Assembly (NCBI GenBank): GCA_037444845.1
Contig: JBBILQ010000007.1
Span: 1 to 64,000 of the forward strand
Length of the DNA: 64,000 nt
Direction: 5' to 3'
From: JARYMI01 sp037444845
GTDB lineage: Bacteria > Acidobacteriota > Aminicenantia > Aminicenantales > UBA8522
A model generated the notes under the pieces. The model was not told the origin of the DNA and ran no database searches. It saw only the letters and a list, made by a program, of their open reading frames with translations. A program made the translations under genes and the position numbers. This document shows positions 1-8,392 of this stretch, piece after piece; within the stretch, counting starts at the first letter, position 1, and every line of letters starts with the position of its first letter.

Positions 1-134
1 TCGGGTTGTGTTCATTCTGTTTCTGATATCAGTGAAACCATTAATAGAAATTGCCACAAATTATTGAGTAATTACCGCTTTTGTGACTAAGTTGTTTAAT
101 ATCAGTTATTTATTTCGGTCCGACCCGTTCCCGG
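1..134. other. AT-rich intergenic edge, nothing recognised
   Basis: This stretch is clearly more AT-rich than what follows and lies downstream of the minus-strand carboxypeptidase gene. I see no gene, no convincing hairpin with a T-run and no repeat shared with the rest of the window. Confidence 0.5.
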
Positions 135-1565
135 CTATTTCTGGGAGGCCCAGTCCAGGACGGCTTTGACGGCGTTGTCGATGGCCGCGCGCGCGCCGTT
201 TCCGGCCTTATTGGCCAGGAAGGAAAAAATGTACTCGCCTCTGTCCGTCTGGACGACCCCGGACAACGCCCGCACAGCCTGGATGTAGCCGGACTTGGCC
301 AGGACGCGGCCCCGGTACTTCTTTTCCCAGAAATGGTTCTCGATGGTGCCGTCGAACCCGCCCACGGCGAGCGAGCTCTTGTAGAAGTCCCAGTCGGGGC
401 AGGAAGAGCGATGGAGCAAGATGCGGGCCAGGGCGTTCGCGCTCAGCCGGTTGTCCCGGCTGAGGCCGCTGCCATCCGCGATAACGAATTCTCCGCCCTC
501 GACTCCAAGCCTTCGCAGGTATTCGGATACGGCTCTTTCGCCCCCTTCCCAGCTTCCCTCGGCGTCCGGGTTGGATTGAGCGGCCAGTCTCTTCAACAGG
601 GCCTCCGCCGCGAGGCCCAGGCTGTCCTTGTTTGCCCGTTGGAGGCAGTCTCCGATCGAGGTCGTGTATTCGGCGACCTGACGGAATTCGCAGTCCTCGG
701 CCATCGGCTTCTCTAAGACATATCCGCCGACTTCGATACCCGTCTTGATCAGGGCCTCCCTGAGCACCTGTCCGAAGAAAAGTGCCGGATTCTCGACGGC
801 CACGGAGTATGGACCGGCCTGCGTCCGGCAGTTCCCCTGGATGAGGAGCTCGTTGGGCGCTTCCGTGCGCTCGACGCTGAACCAGCTTTTCCGGCTCTTC
901 CAGATGGTCATGGCATTTCTGAGCTTGACATAGTCGGTCCGCGGGTCGAGCGTGAGGACCACTTTCCCCTGGCGCTGCGCCGCGCTGAGCTGCACGCAGT
1001 TGCCGCTGTAGTTGATGCCGCTCACCTCGCAGGCGTACTTCTGATGGAGCTGGTTTTCAGGCCAGCTCGGATGGACGCGCCGGCTGTCGAAGATCGAGGT
1101 GTCGAGCACGATATCCGAGACGGCCGCCACGCCCATCTCTTGGAGACGGGCCGCGATCTCGCGAACGATCGGCTCGGCGCGGCGCCCGTTCTTGAGGTCC
1201 GTCTCCTTGTCGCCGAACAGAGGATCGCCGCTCCCCTTGACGACGAGCGCGTCGCCGCATAATCCCACCCGGGTGACAAAGGCGAAATCCCGCCCCAGAT
1301 ATTCCAGCGCCGCGGCGGTCGTGATGATCTTCATGTTCGAGGCCGGAATGAGAGCCAGGTGTGAATTCTTTTCGTAGACGGTTTCGCCGCTGTCGCGCCG
1401 GATGATGCAGGCGGAGAAGATGACTTTCCGGAGGCCGGGCTTGTCCAGGATGAGGTTGATCCGCCTCGAAAGGTCGGTGGCGGAGAGAGAAGACAGGCAC
1501 GGGATCGGCCTCGGCGCAAGGCCGATGACGAGGATCAGACTAAAGGTGGCGGCGGCTTTTTTCAC
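135..1565 (-). CDS. dacB: D-alanyl-D-alanine carboxypeptidase/endopeptidase, PBP4 (DacB) family
   Basis: Periplasmic peptidoglycan hydrolase of the S13 family that trims pentapeptides and cuts D,D-crosslinks. The 476-residue protein begins with a hydrophobic signal segment (about residues 3-22). The nucleophile motif SNMK lies at residues 76-79 (S76, K79), the SGLSRDN-type second motif is in the C-terminal third, and KSG in the LAKSGYI context is the third motif. Length matches the family. The start is GTG and the Shine-Dalgarno before it is weak, so a nearby start is possible. It is followed on the same strand, in transcription order, by nothing before the window edge; the phosphodiesterase gene lies 107 bp upstream on the same strand. 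Confidence 0.9.
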   Translation of the reverse strand: MKKAAATFSLILVIGLAPRPIPCLSSLSATDLSRRINLILDKPGLRKVIFSACIIRRDSGETVYEKNSHLALIPASNMKIITTAAALEYLGRDFAFVTRVGLCGDALVVKGSGDPLFGDKETDLKNGRRAEPIVREIAARLQEMGVAAVSDIVLDTSIFDSRRVHPSWPENQLHQKYACEVSGINYSGNCVQLSAAQRQGKVVLTLDPRTDYVKLRNAMTIWKSRKSWFSVERTEAPNELLIQGNCRTQAGPYSVAVENPALFFGQVLREALIKTGIEVGGYVLEKPMAEDCEFRQVAEYTTSIGDCLQRANKDSLGLAAEALLKRLAAQSNPDAEGSWEGGERAVSEYLRRLGVEGGEFVIADGSGLSRDNRLSANALARILLHRSSCPDWDFYKSSLAVGGFDGTIENHFWEKKYRGRVLAKSGYIQAVRALSGVVQTDRGEYIFSFLANKAGNGARAAIDNAVKAVLDWASQK

Positions 1566-1672
1566 TCTGTCGAAGATGCGGATTGCGGACGGCTAAGAAG
1601 AAGTGCATCCCGTTCCTTATACCCGACAAGCCGGGCCAGGTCAATAGGCCCGGACGAAAATTGTCGCCGGCC

Positions 1673-3307
1673 TCAAAATTCGAGCCGCGACCAAAGCCTG
1701 TGCGCGCCGATGGAGATGAGAGGAAAAACGACAGAGGCCAGTCCCAGGATGACGAGCGCCATCAGGTCGAGGTAATACTTGAACCCGAGCCGCATATCGG
1801 GAATGTGCCAGGTGAGCAGGGGCCCGTTATGGAGAAAGAAGAGATCGATCTGGAGGAGGACTAAAAAGGCGATGACGGCGATCAAGATGACCGAAGACTT
1901 TGCCGCCTCGTACCTTTCTTTTCTCCTGTCTAGGAAGGCGAGCCCGATGACGGCCGCCACCGCTGCCACTGCGGCAGACAGCATGACCTCATTGAAAAAC
2001 CGCTGCAGCAAGTCCTCGTCGTTGATGGCACTCAACGAGACGGTCTTGCCCGAAGCGAAGAACAACCCGTAAAAAACGGCAAAATAAAGAAGAGACAGGA
2101 CGGCCGGGCGCGCGAAGGAGAGCGCGTACTTTCTTCCGGCAATCCAGAATGCCAGAAGCGGCAGGAGAGCAACGGCGAGCACGAGGGGGATGTTCCGGGC
2201 CCTTCGAGCGGCGATTTTCGCTTTTCTTCCGCTCTCGAAAACTCTGTCCCAATACGCATCGCCGCCCTCCGTAGGAAGGGGCTTGACTTCCGCCAGGATT
2301 TGCTCAGTATTCGCTCCGATGGCCTTCAGATAGGCTTTGGTGAAAGCCTCTTTTTGTCTGGAGATGAGTTCCTGGAGCTGCGCTTTCCGGTCGCCCAGGT
2401 CCAGCGCCTCCGCTAATATCCTCCCCTGCGAGTAGGGAGGGATCGGAAGCCCCGCCAACGCGGCCGCCGTCGGCGCGATGTCGGTCTGCTTTGCCTTTCC
2501 GTAGTCACCCGGGTTGATCCTTTTCCCGAACATAAGGAGTGGCACATGGGTGACCACCTCCTCCCATCCGCCATGGCCTCCCCGGTCGATCTGCCCGTGG
2601 TCAGCGGTGACCATCAGGACCGCGTCCTCCGGCAGGTTCCGGTGGAGTCTTTCGATCAGCGTGCCGATGTGGTCGGCGTATTTTTGGTACTCGGGGCTTG
2701 CTCCGCCGAAGTCATGACCCGCCTCGTCTGTTTCCACGAAATGGACGAGCAGAAGGCCGGGGCTCTCGGACAGGAACTCGATGGCCTTTTCCAGCGTCCG
2801 CTCGTCGAACGTTATATAATCGTCTTCCCACTTCCTGGTGAAGCTTTTCGCCGCCGCCTCGCCGAAGAGCTTGCCCCATCCCTCTTCTCCCACGATGGCA
2901 GAGGCGATGCCGGCGTCGCTCGCCAGTGAGAACAGGCTGTCCTGTCTCACGGGGCCCTCGAACCAGTTGGTCGTCACACCGGTAACGTCCTGCCAGGCGC
3001 CCGTCGCGATGACCGCGAAGCTGGGGAGGGAGAGAGACGGCTGCCCCGTTTTGAGGATAAAGTAGGCTCCGTTCTGTTTGTGCCGGGAAAGGTAATCTAT
3101 CCTGTGGAACGCATCGATCCGCAGCCCATCCGCGACGACGATGACGACGCGGCTGAGCGGTTCGGCGCGCTCCCCCGGCTCAAGGCTGAACTGCGGCGCT
3201 CTGAAATCGACCAGGGAATCCCAGGCGGAGCGCGCCAGAGTTCGGGCGCCGAGAGAGACGACGACAAGGACCAAAGGAAGAATCCACAGCTTGAGATATT
3301 TCTTCAT
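1673..3307 (-). CDS. Membrane-anchored alkaline phosphatase/phosphodiesterase-superfamily protein
   Basis: Metal-dependent phospho- or phosphonotransferase of the alkaline phosphatase superfamily (type I phosphodiesterase / nucleotide pyrophosphatase / GPI phosphoethanolamine transferase-like). An N-terminal hydrophobic anchor (about residues 6-25) precedes the catalytic domain: VVADGLRID gives the first metal aspartate, TDEAGHD a D/H pair, and TADHGQIDRGGHGG a second D/H set. From about residue 370 the protein carries five hydrophobic segments, as in enzymes that act on membrane-bound glycolipid head groups. The catalytic part would face the periplasm. The exact substrate cannot be read from the sequence. 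Same strand as dacB, so the two may be co-transcribed, with a role in envelope maintenance as inference. Confidence 0.8.
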   Translation of the reverse strand: MKKYLKLWILPLVLVVVSLGARTLARSAWDSLVDFRAPQFSLEPGERAEPLSRVVIVVADGLRIDAFHRIDYLSRHKQNGAYFILKTGQPSLSLPSFAVIATGAWQDVTGVTTNWFEGPVRQDSLFSLASDAGIASAIVGEEGWGKLFGEAAAKSFTRKWEDDYITFDERTLEKAIEFLSESPGLLLVHFVETDEAGHDFGGASPEYQKYADHIGTLIERLHRNLPEDAVLMVTADHGQIDRGGHGGWEEVVTHVPLLMFGKRINPGDYGKAKQTDIAPTAAALAGLPIPPYSQGRILAEALDLGDRKAQLQELISRQKEAFTKAYLKAIGANTEQILAEVKPLPTEGGDAYWDRVFESGRKAKIAARRARNIPLVLAVALLPLLAFWIAGRKYALSFARPAVLSLLYFAVFYGLFFASGKTVSLSAINDEDLLQRFFNEVMLSAAVAAVAAVIGLAFLDRRKERYEAAKSSVILIAVIAFLVLLQIDLFFLHNGPLLTWHIPDMRLGFKYYLDLMALVILGLASVVFPLISIGAHRLWSRLEF

Positions 3308-3632
3308 GGGAAGAAGCTTATCCTGGCGAAAAATCCATCTTTCTCGAAGTACTGACCGTTATAACTAGGGAAACGCCCCTTGCGGCCACGGAGGCAATAT
3401 TAAGTCATGACGAGATGACCGGTCAAGCCGACGACAGCCGATGATAAGCTGAATATCTTGGGCTTTCTGAATTTATGACTAGCGAATGCGAACAACGCAA
3501 TCTGGAAATAACGGGGACGGTAGTTACTGTCCTTATTTTTGCTAGCCTTAGCTTGTTCTCCGGCTGAATGAATTGACAATTCCCCTTCAAATTCATATTG
3601 TTATGACATTACTTGGTTGAGGGAGGCGGGTC
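3308..3632. other. Divergent intergenic region with a small palindrome
   Basis: This 325-bp gap separates the minus-strand phosphodiesterase from the plus-strand kinase. Around 3505-3538 an imperfect palindrome pairs AATAACGGGGAC with GTCCTTATTT across a ten-base loop, resembling a REP-type element. The kinase promoter lies at its right end. No gene is evident. Confidence 0.45.
3573..3601 (+). promoter_or_regulatory. Sigma-70-type promoter of the kinase fusion gene
   Basis: A consensus -35 TTGACA (3573-3578) is followed after 17 bases by TATTGT (3596-3601), matching TATAAT at four of six positions. The kinase ATG is 32 bp further on, preceded by the Shine-Dalgarno GAGGGAGG. Confidence 0.6.
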
Positions 3633-6600
3633 ATGAAGTGCCCCCAATGCCAGACCGACATCTCGGACGACTCCCGTTTCTGCAGCAAGTGCGGGACGCC
3701 GGTCAGCGCCGACGAACGCATCGTTTTTTCCCAGACCCGGACGATCCTCCGGCCGATGGAGGAGCTGGCGCCGGAGACATTGTTGGCCGGGAAGTACCGG
3801 GTTCTGAAGGTCGTCGGGCGCGGGGGCATGGGGATCGTCTACATGGCCGAGGACACCAAGCTCAAGCGCAATGTGGCTCTCAAGTTTCTTCCGCCCGAGC
3901 TGGTCCAGAGCCCGGAAGCCCGGGAGAGGTTCGTCCTGGAGGCCCGGGCGGCCGCCGCGCTTTCCCACCCGAACATCTGCACGATCTACGAGATTCATGA
4001 CGAGGGGGAGAAGCCGTTCATCGCCATGGAGTTTATCGAGGGACATAGCCTCAAGGCCAAGCTGGCCAAGAATCCATTGAGCCTCGGGGAGGTGCTCGAC
4101 CTTGCCGTTCAGGTCTCTGAAGGCCTGGAGGAAGCGCACAGAAAAGGGATCATCCACCGGGACATCAAGAGCGCCAACATCATGGTGACGGACAAGGGCC
4201 AGGCGAAGGTGATGGATTTTGGGCTGGCCAAGGTGAAGGGTGGGACGCTGCTGACGCGGGAAGGGACGACGCTGGGGACCGTGGCCTACATGTCTCCCGA
4301 ACAAGCCCTCGGGAAGGACCTTGACCAGCGCACCGACATCTGGTCTTTGGGCGTGGTGCTATACGAGATGCTGAGCGGGAGTTTGCCCTTTATCGGGGAT
4401 CATGAGGCGTCGATTCTTTATACCGTTGTCCATGAGGAGCCGAAGCCGCTGAAGGCGATCAAGCCCGACATCGCTCCGGAGTTACAGCAGGTTGTCAATC
4501 GTGCCCTGAAAAAGAATCCGGAGGCGCGCTACTCTTCGGCGGCGGAGATGGGGAAGGACATCCAAAAATTCCGGGAGAGTCTGCGAGCCGAGGAGGTGAA
4601 AGCATTCAGCCTGCGGGCACTCCTGCGTCTTCTCCGGAAGCCCGTCGTGGCCATTCCGGCCGCACTTGCGCTCGCCGCCATCGCCCTCGCTGCCGCCTGG
4701 TTCTTCAACCGCCAGGCCAAGATCCGCTGGGCAAAAGAGGTCGCCATCCCTGAGGCGGAGCAGACCATCAGGCTCCGGCAATCCGGCGACGCTCAATGGA
4801 TTAAGGCTTATCGGCTGGCCGAGAGGGTAGAAAAATATGCCGGGAATGACCCCCGGCTGGCCGACCTCCTATCCCGCTGCTCTGTGGACATCGATGTCAA
4901 GACGGATCCGCCCGGCGCTCGGATTTTGGCGAAAGCAGTGGCAGAGCAGGAAGGACAATGGCAGAAGCTCGGCGTTACGCCCATTGAGAAAACTCGTTTC
5001 TCCGCTGGCTATGTGCAGTTGAGAATGGAGAAGGATGGTCACGAGCCTGTTCTGGCCGTGATCTCCACCCATAATTTCGATTTAACCCAAAAAGGATTCA
5101 TTGTCCCTTCTAAAATCTTTAGGGTTCTTGATAAGACAAGCGGCTTCCCACCTGCGATGGTCCGGGTCTCCGGCGCCGAGACAGACCTCGGACGGATTGA
5201 AGATTTCTTCATCGACAAATACGAAGTCACTAACCGGCAGTATAAGGAATTCATTAATGCCGGAGGTTACAGGGACCAAAAATATTGGAAGCATGTCTTT
5301 ATTAAAGAAGGTAAGACTCTCACCTGGGAGGAGGCCATGGCTGAGTTCGTGGACCAGACGGGCAGGCCGGGTCCTTCGACATGGCGCGCCGGAGATTTTC
5401 CTCGTGGCCAGGAGAGCCACCCCGTTTCGGGCGTGAGCTGGTACGAGGCCGCTGCATTCGCAGAGTTCTCGGGGAAAAGTCTTCCGACCGGATATCATTG
5501 GGGAATCGCCAGGGGCGAATTCACGCCTCTCCTTCATCGTTGGGGCACATTCATTTCATACATATCACAAAAGTGCAATTTCAGGGGCGAAGGTCCGGAC
5601 GCAGTAGGAACGAACGACGACGCCACCGCTTTCGGGGCTTACGACATGGGAGGAAACATCAGGGAATGGTGCTGGAACGAAACTTTGGAGGGAAGGGTTA
5701 TCCGGGGCGGCGCCTGGAACGACGCCGCTTACCTTTTCAGCAATTGGGCCCAGTCTCCGTCCTTCGATCGCTCGCCCAAAAATGGCTTCCGCTGTGTCCT
5801 CTATATCGAACCGGAGAAGATACCTGCTCAGACATTCGAGCCCTACGTTCCTCCGACGGAGGATTTCTACAAGGAAACGCCGGTTCCGGACGCCATTTTC
5901 GGAGTGTATAAGAACCAATTCTCCTACGACAAGACAGAATTGCACGTCCGCCTGGAAAGCCGGGATGAGCGATCTCCAGACTGGGTCCAGGAAATAATCT
6001 CGTTCGATGCAGCCTACGGAAACGAGAGGATGGCCATCCATCTCTTTCTTCCGAAAGACGTTTTGCCTCCGTATCAGACGGTGATTTATTTCCCTGGCCA
6101 GACTTCTGCGGAAACAGAATCGAGTCAAAATCTGGCAGACCATTTCGATTTTAGAAATCTCTCATTCCTTGTACGCAATGGCCGGGCGGCCGTTTTTCCC
6201 GTTTATAAAGGGACATTCGAACGGAAGTTGACGACTTCCTTCGCCGTCGATTCCTTCCAATTAGTCGAGCAACGCATTCAACAGGTGAAGGATTTCAGGA
6301 GGTCTGTCGATTATCTCGAGACGCGTCCTGATATCGACACCGGTAAGCTCGCCTTTCTGGGCAATAGTTGGGGCGGTCGCATGGCGCCTCTCATCCTCGC
6401 CGTGGAGGACCGCCTGCAAACGGGCATCGTGCTCATTGGTGGCTTGGAAACGGGCCGCAGGCCAGAGGTCAATAATTCAGGTTACGTCAGGCGAGTGAAA
6501 ATCCCTGTCCTGATGCTCAGCGGCCGGTACGATATGGCCTTCCCTTACGAGACATCCTCCAAGCCAATGTTCGATCTTTTGGGGACTTCGGCGAAGGAGA

Positions 6601-6701
6601 AGGTTCAAAAAGTTTACGAAACAGACCATTTCCTTCCCTTGAACGAGCAAATCAAAGAAACCCTGGCCTGGCTCGATAAGTATCTCGGGCCAGTGAGATG
6701 A
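3633..6701 (+). CDS. Zinc-ribbon Ser/Thr protein kinase fused to FGE-like and alpha/beta-hydrolase domains
   Basis: A 1022-residue multidomain signalling protein. Residues 1-21 form a zinc ribbon (C3, C6, C17, C20). The Hanks-type kinase spans about 54-315: glycine loop GRGGMG 62-67, lysine K84, HRDIKSAN with catalytic D177 and N182, DFG at 195-197. A single membrane segment lies at about 338-358, so kinase and ribbon are cytoplasmic. Outside are a PEGA-like segment (about 417-490), an FGE-sulfatase-like domain (about 505-750, with DKYEVTNRQY and GGNIREW) and a dienelactone-hydrolase-like domain (about 770-1022) with nucleophile motif GNSWGG, an Asp in LSGRYDMAF and a His in ETDHF. All catalytic kinase residues are present. 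The outer domains may sense or modify something; their activity is untested inference. Confidence 0.9.
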   Translation: MKCPQCQTDISDDSRFCSKCGTPVSADERIVFSQTRTILRPMEELAPETLLAGKYRVLKVVGRGGMGIVYMAEDTKLKRNVALKFLPPELVQSPEARERFVLEARAAAALSHPNICTIYEIHDEGEKPFIAMEFIEGHSLKAKLAKNPLSLGEVLDLAVQVSEGLEEAHRKGIIHRDIKSANIMVTDKGQAKVMDFGLAKVKGGTLLTREGTTLGTVAYMSPEQALGKDLDQRTDIWSLGVVLYEMLSGSLPFIGDHEASILYTVVHEEPKPLKAIKPDIAPELQQVVNRALKKNPEARYSSAAEMGKDIQKFRESLRAEEVKAFSLRALLRLLRKPVVAIPAALALAAIALAAAWFFNRQAKIRWAKEVAIPEAEQTIRLRQSGDAQWIKAYRLAERVEKYAGNDPRLADLLSRCSVDIDVKTDPPGARILAKAVAEQEGQWQKLGVTPIEKTRFSAGYVQLRMEKDGHEPVLAVISTHNFDLTQKGFIVPSKIFRVLDKTSGFPPAMVRVSGAETDLGRIEDFFIDKYEVTNRQYKEFINAGGYRDQKYWKHVFIKEGKTLTWEEAMAEFVDQTGRPGPSTWRAGDFPRGQESHPVSGVSWYEAAAFAEFSGKSLPTGYHWGIARGEFTPLLHRWGTFISYISQKCNFRGEGPDAVGTNDDATAFGAYDMGGNIREWCWNETLEGRVIRGGAWNDAAYLFSNWAQSPSFDRSPKNGFRCVLYIEPEKIPAQTFEPYVPPTEDFYKETPVPDAIFGVYKNQFSYDKTELHVRLESRDERSPDWVQEIISFDAAYGNERMAIHLFLPKDVLPPYQTVIYFPGQTSAETESSQNLADHFDFRNLSFLVRNGRAAVFPVYKGTFERKLTTSFAVDSFQLVEQRIQQVKDFRRSVDYLETRPDIDTGKLAFLGNSWGGRMAPLILAVEDRLQTGIVLIGGLETGRRPEVNNSGYVRRVKIPVLMLSGRYDMAFPYETSSKPMFDLLGTSAKEKVQKVYETDHFLPLNEQIKETLAWLDKYLGPVR

Positions 6702-6702
6702 T

Positions 6703-6726
6703 GATCCAGCGGATGACCGCCGGATC
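6703..6726. terminator. Hairpin just after the kinase gene
   Basis: GATCC-A-GCGG pairs with CCGC-C-GGATC around an ATGA loop, 1 bp after the stop. On the plus strand it is followed by A-rich DNA rather than a T-run, so it is a poor intrinsic terminator for the kinase gene; read leftward it would have a T-rich tail. Confidence 0.35.
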
Positions 6727-6792
6727 AAAAGATAAAAGCACTCAATTTTGCCCCGCTCCCTTTTGAACCGCCCCGGTTTTTCTCTGAGAGCT

Positions 6793-6859
6793 GCCGGCGG
6801 CCTGTCTCCACCTGAATGATCTCGACTGGCTTGATAAACACTGGGGGCCCGTGAAATAG
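6793..6859 (+). pseudogene. Remnant of the C-terminus of a kinase/hydrolase paralogue
   Basis: In one frame the segment ends DWLDKHWGPVK-stop, which closely mirrors the intact upstream gene's own ending AWLDKYLGPVR-stop. Homology is lost before it. This looks like the tail of a deleted tandem paralogue. Confidence 0.4.
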
Positions 6860-6971
6860 ACAAAAGGTTTTTGTTGCCCTGTCAATAATTCATAGCATGT
6901 TTGATGTTTCTTTTAGGGGGCTCCGGCATAAACGCGCATTTGCTTCCCGGTTTGGGTTAAAATGGAACTAA

Positions 6972-7125
6972 CCTGATCTATTCACAAAATGATACGATAA
7001 AACGCCCCCTCCCCTGGCGGGAGGGGATAGAGGGGAGGGGGAATCTTTGAATGATCCCCCTCACCCCGACCCTCTCCCACATGGGGAGAGGGGATTTTTT
7101 CCTTTCATTTCGTGAATAGTCCAGG
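6972..7125 (+). mobile_element. MITE, copy 1 (154 bp, TSD CTAA)
   Basis: Non-autonomous element with imperfect terminal inverted repeats: the left end CCTGATCTATTCACAAAATG matches the reverse complement of the right end at 17 of 20 positions. It is flanked by CTAA at 6968-6971 and again at 7126-7129, a perfect 4-bp target duplication. The interior is palindromic and C/G-tract-rich. By direct reading it is base-for-base identical to the copies at 33200-33353 and 61122-61275. No transposase is encoded. It lies downstream of the kinase gene in the same orientation as that gene. Confidence 0.88.
7070..7100 (+). terminator. Intrinsic terminator inside MITE copy 1
   Basis: CCCTCTCCC (7070-7078) pairs with GGGAGAGGG (7084-7092) and is followed by six T at 7095-7100. 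It points rightward, so it could end transcripts from the kinase gene. The same structure occurs in the other two copies. Confidence 0.6.
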
Positions 7126-7231
7126 CTAATATAAGCGAAATAAACAATGTGACATCACCCCCACCCTTACCCTCCCCCTTGAGGGGGAGGATGGAGGTGG
7201 GGGGTAACAAAAAATGGTTCGTTTACATTAG
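7126..7231. repeat. Second MITE-like imperfect inverted repeat
   Basis: CTAATATAAGCGAA (7126-7139) is mirrored by TTCGTTTACATTAG (7218-7231), and the interior pairs a C-rich arm with a G-rich arm around CCCTTGAGGG. The whole 106 bp can fold back on itself. It directly abuts MITE copy 1 and ends 5 bp before the phosphoesterase ATG. It occurs once in the window, so mobility is inference. Confidence 0.5.
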
Positions 7232-7236
7232 CGGCA

Positions 7237-7791
7237 ATGATCGGTTATCCCAGCAATGTCCTGGTCGTGGCAGACTACGAGAATCCTCATTTCACGGAGA
7301 AATTCCAGAAGAGGGTGGACTTTGTCCTCTCCTGCGGGGATGTGGAATTCGCCATCCTCGAAGAGATCTATGGACGCTTCAACAAGCCCATCTTCGCCGT
7401 CAAGGGGAATCATGACACCAGGAAGCCCTTTCCCCCTTTCGTCCAGGACATCCATCTGCGGATGGTGCAGCATCGCAACTGGCTCATCGGCGGGTTTGCC
7501 GGCGTTCCGGCTTTCAAGGAGGCCGGAACTTTCGAATGGGACGATTTGGCAGCCACCGACAAGCTCGGCAAATTTCCCTGCGTGGACATTTTTATCTGCC
7601 ACGCTCCGCTTCTCAAAATCACCGACAAGGATGATTATGCCCACACCGGAAGCGAAGCCCTGCGCCGGTATGCCGAGGAAAAACAGCCCAAGTACATCTA
7701 CCACGGACACGTCCACGCCAAGATGGGCGCCATGCTCGGCGAGACCGCCGTGGTGAGCGTTTACGGAGCGGAAATATTTACCCTGGGCTGA
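7237..7791 (+). CDS. Calcineurin-like metallophosphoesterase with an altered first metal motif
   Basis: A 184-residue dinuclear-metal phosphoesterase of the YfcE/MPP class, probably cytosolic. Visible motifs are GD at 34-35 (SCGDVEF), GNHD at 57-60, a CHAPL histidine and GHVHA near the C-terminus. The first motif, normally D-x-H, reads DYE at 13-15, so one usual metal-ligand histidine is replaced; activity or metal preference may be changed. The ATG sits only 5 bp after a fold-back repeat and has no clear Shine-Dalgarno, so the true start or leader may have been altered by insertion. The substrate cannot be predicted. Confidence 0.75.
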   Translation: MIGYPSNVLVVADYENPHFTEKFQKRVDFVLSCGDVEFAILEEIYGRFNKPIFAVKGNHDTRKPFPPFVQDIHLRMVQHRNWLIGGFAGVPAFKEAGTFEWDDLAATDKLGKFPCVDIFICHAPLLKITDKDDYAHTGSEALRRYAEEKQPKYIYHGHVHAKMGAMLGETAVVSVYGAEIFTLG

Positions 7792-7851
7792 TCAGCGCCC
7801 GATTCATCGCGGCAGGGCATTCACCGATATGAAGAGGCTTAGACTCGTTGT

Positions 7852-8379
7852 TTATTGGCCGAGCTTGATGTCGAAGCGGGCGCGGAGATAGTCGGCCGTC
7901 GACTTAACGGTCCGCTTGAGTTCCTGGATTTCTTCTTCATAGGGGGCCTCGGCCTTTAGCAGGGCGGATTCCAGATAGGCCTGGGGCCGGGTGAATTCGA
8001 AGAGCCCGTTGAGGGGGGGCAGCTTTTCGGAGCGCGGGGTGAAAACCCAGATGAGGGAAATCCCGACGGCCGCCAGCAACCCTGCCGCGGCCAGGATTGG
8101 TTTCAGGCGAGAGAACTCCCCCCTGGATGGAGCAGAGACCGCGACGCCGGGCTTCGCCGGAGCACTCACCGCCGGCATCGATTTTTTTCCGAGGTCGCCT
8201 CGGGCGCCCTGGATGAGCGTGACGGCGTCCTTGGTCAATCGCCGTTCCAGCTCCTTGCTGAGCCTGGCGAACTCGCGGCACGCGCCGCAGCTGCGGAGAT
8301 GTTTTTCCACCCGCCCGGAGAGGGGCTTTCCGGAGTCCAGTGCCCGCGAGATCTTCCATCGGTTGTAGGTGCATCGCAT
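7852..8379 (-). CDS. Zinc-finger anti-sigma factor with one membrane segment
   Basis: A 175-residue membrane protein. The N-terminal zf-HC2-type motif HLRSCGACREF (H-x3-C-x2-C) is the zinc-binding anti-sigma domain; a hydrophobic segment (about residues 90-110) anchors it and a short C-terminal region lies outside. Family knowledge: such proteins hold an ECF sigma factor inactive at the membrane until a signal arrives. Start supported by the Shine-Dalgarno AAGGAGACGAG. The adjacent upstream sigma gene is broken (next entry), so this factor may now be orphaned or may control a sigma encoded elsewhere. Confidence 0.75.
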   Translation of the reverse strand: MRCTYNRWKISRALDSGKPLSGRVEKHLRSCGACREFARLSKELERRLTKDAVTLIQGARGDLGKKSMPAVSAPAKPGVAVSAPSRGEFSRLKPILAAAGLLAAVGISLIWVFTPRSEKLPPLNGLFEFTRPQAYLESALLKAEAPYEEEIQELKRTVKSTADYLRARFDIKLGQ

Positions 8380-8392
8380 TTCTCGTCTCCTT

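Noticed and set aside
6972..7231. CRISPR array, because of repeated C-rich blocks
   Set aside because: Blocks are arms of hairpins, not direct repeats with regular unique spacers; no cas gene in the window.
7149..7415. Short open frame across the fold-back repeat
   Set aside because: Starts within repeat DNA and overlaps the phosphoesterase in another frame; no ribosome site.
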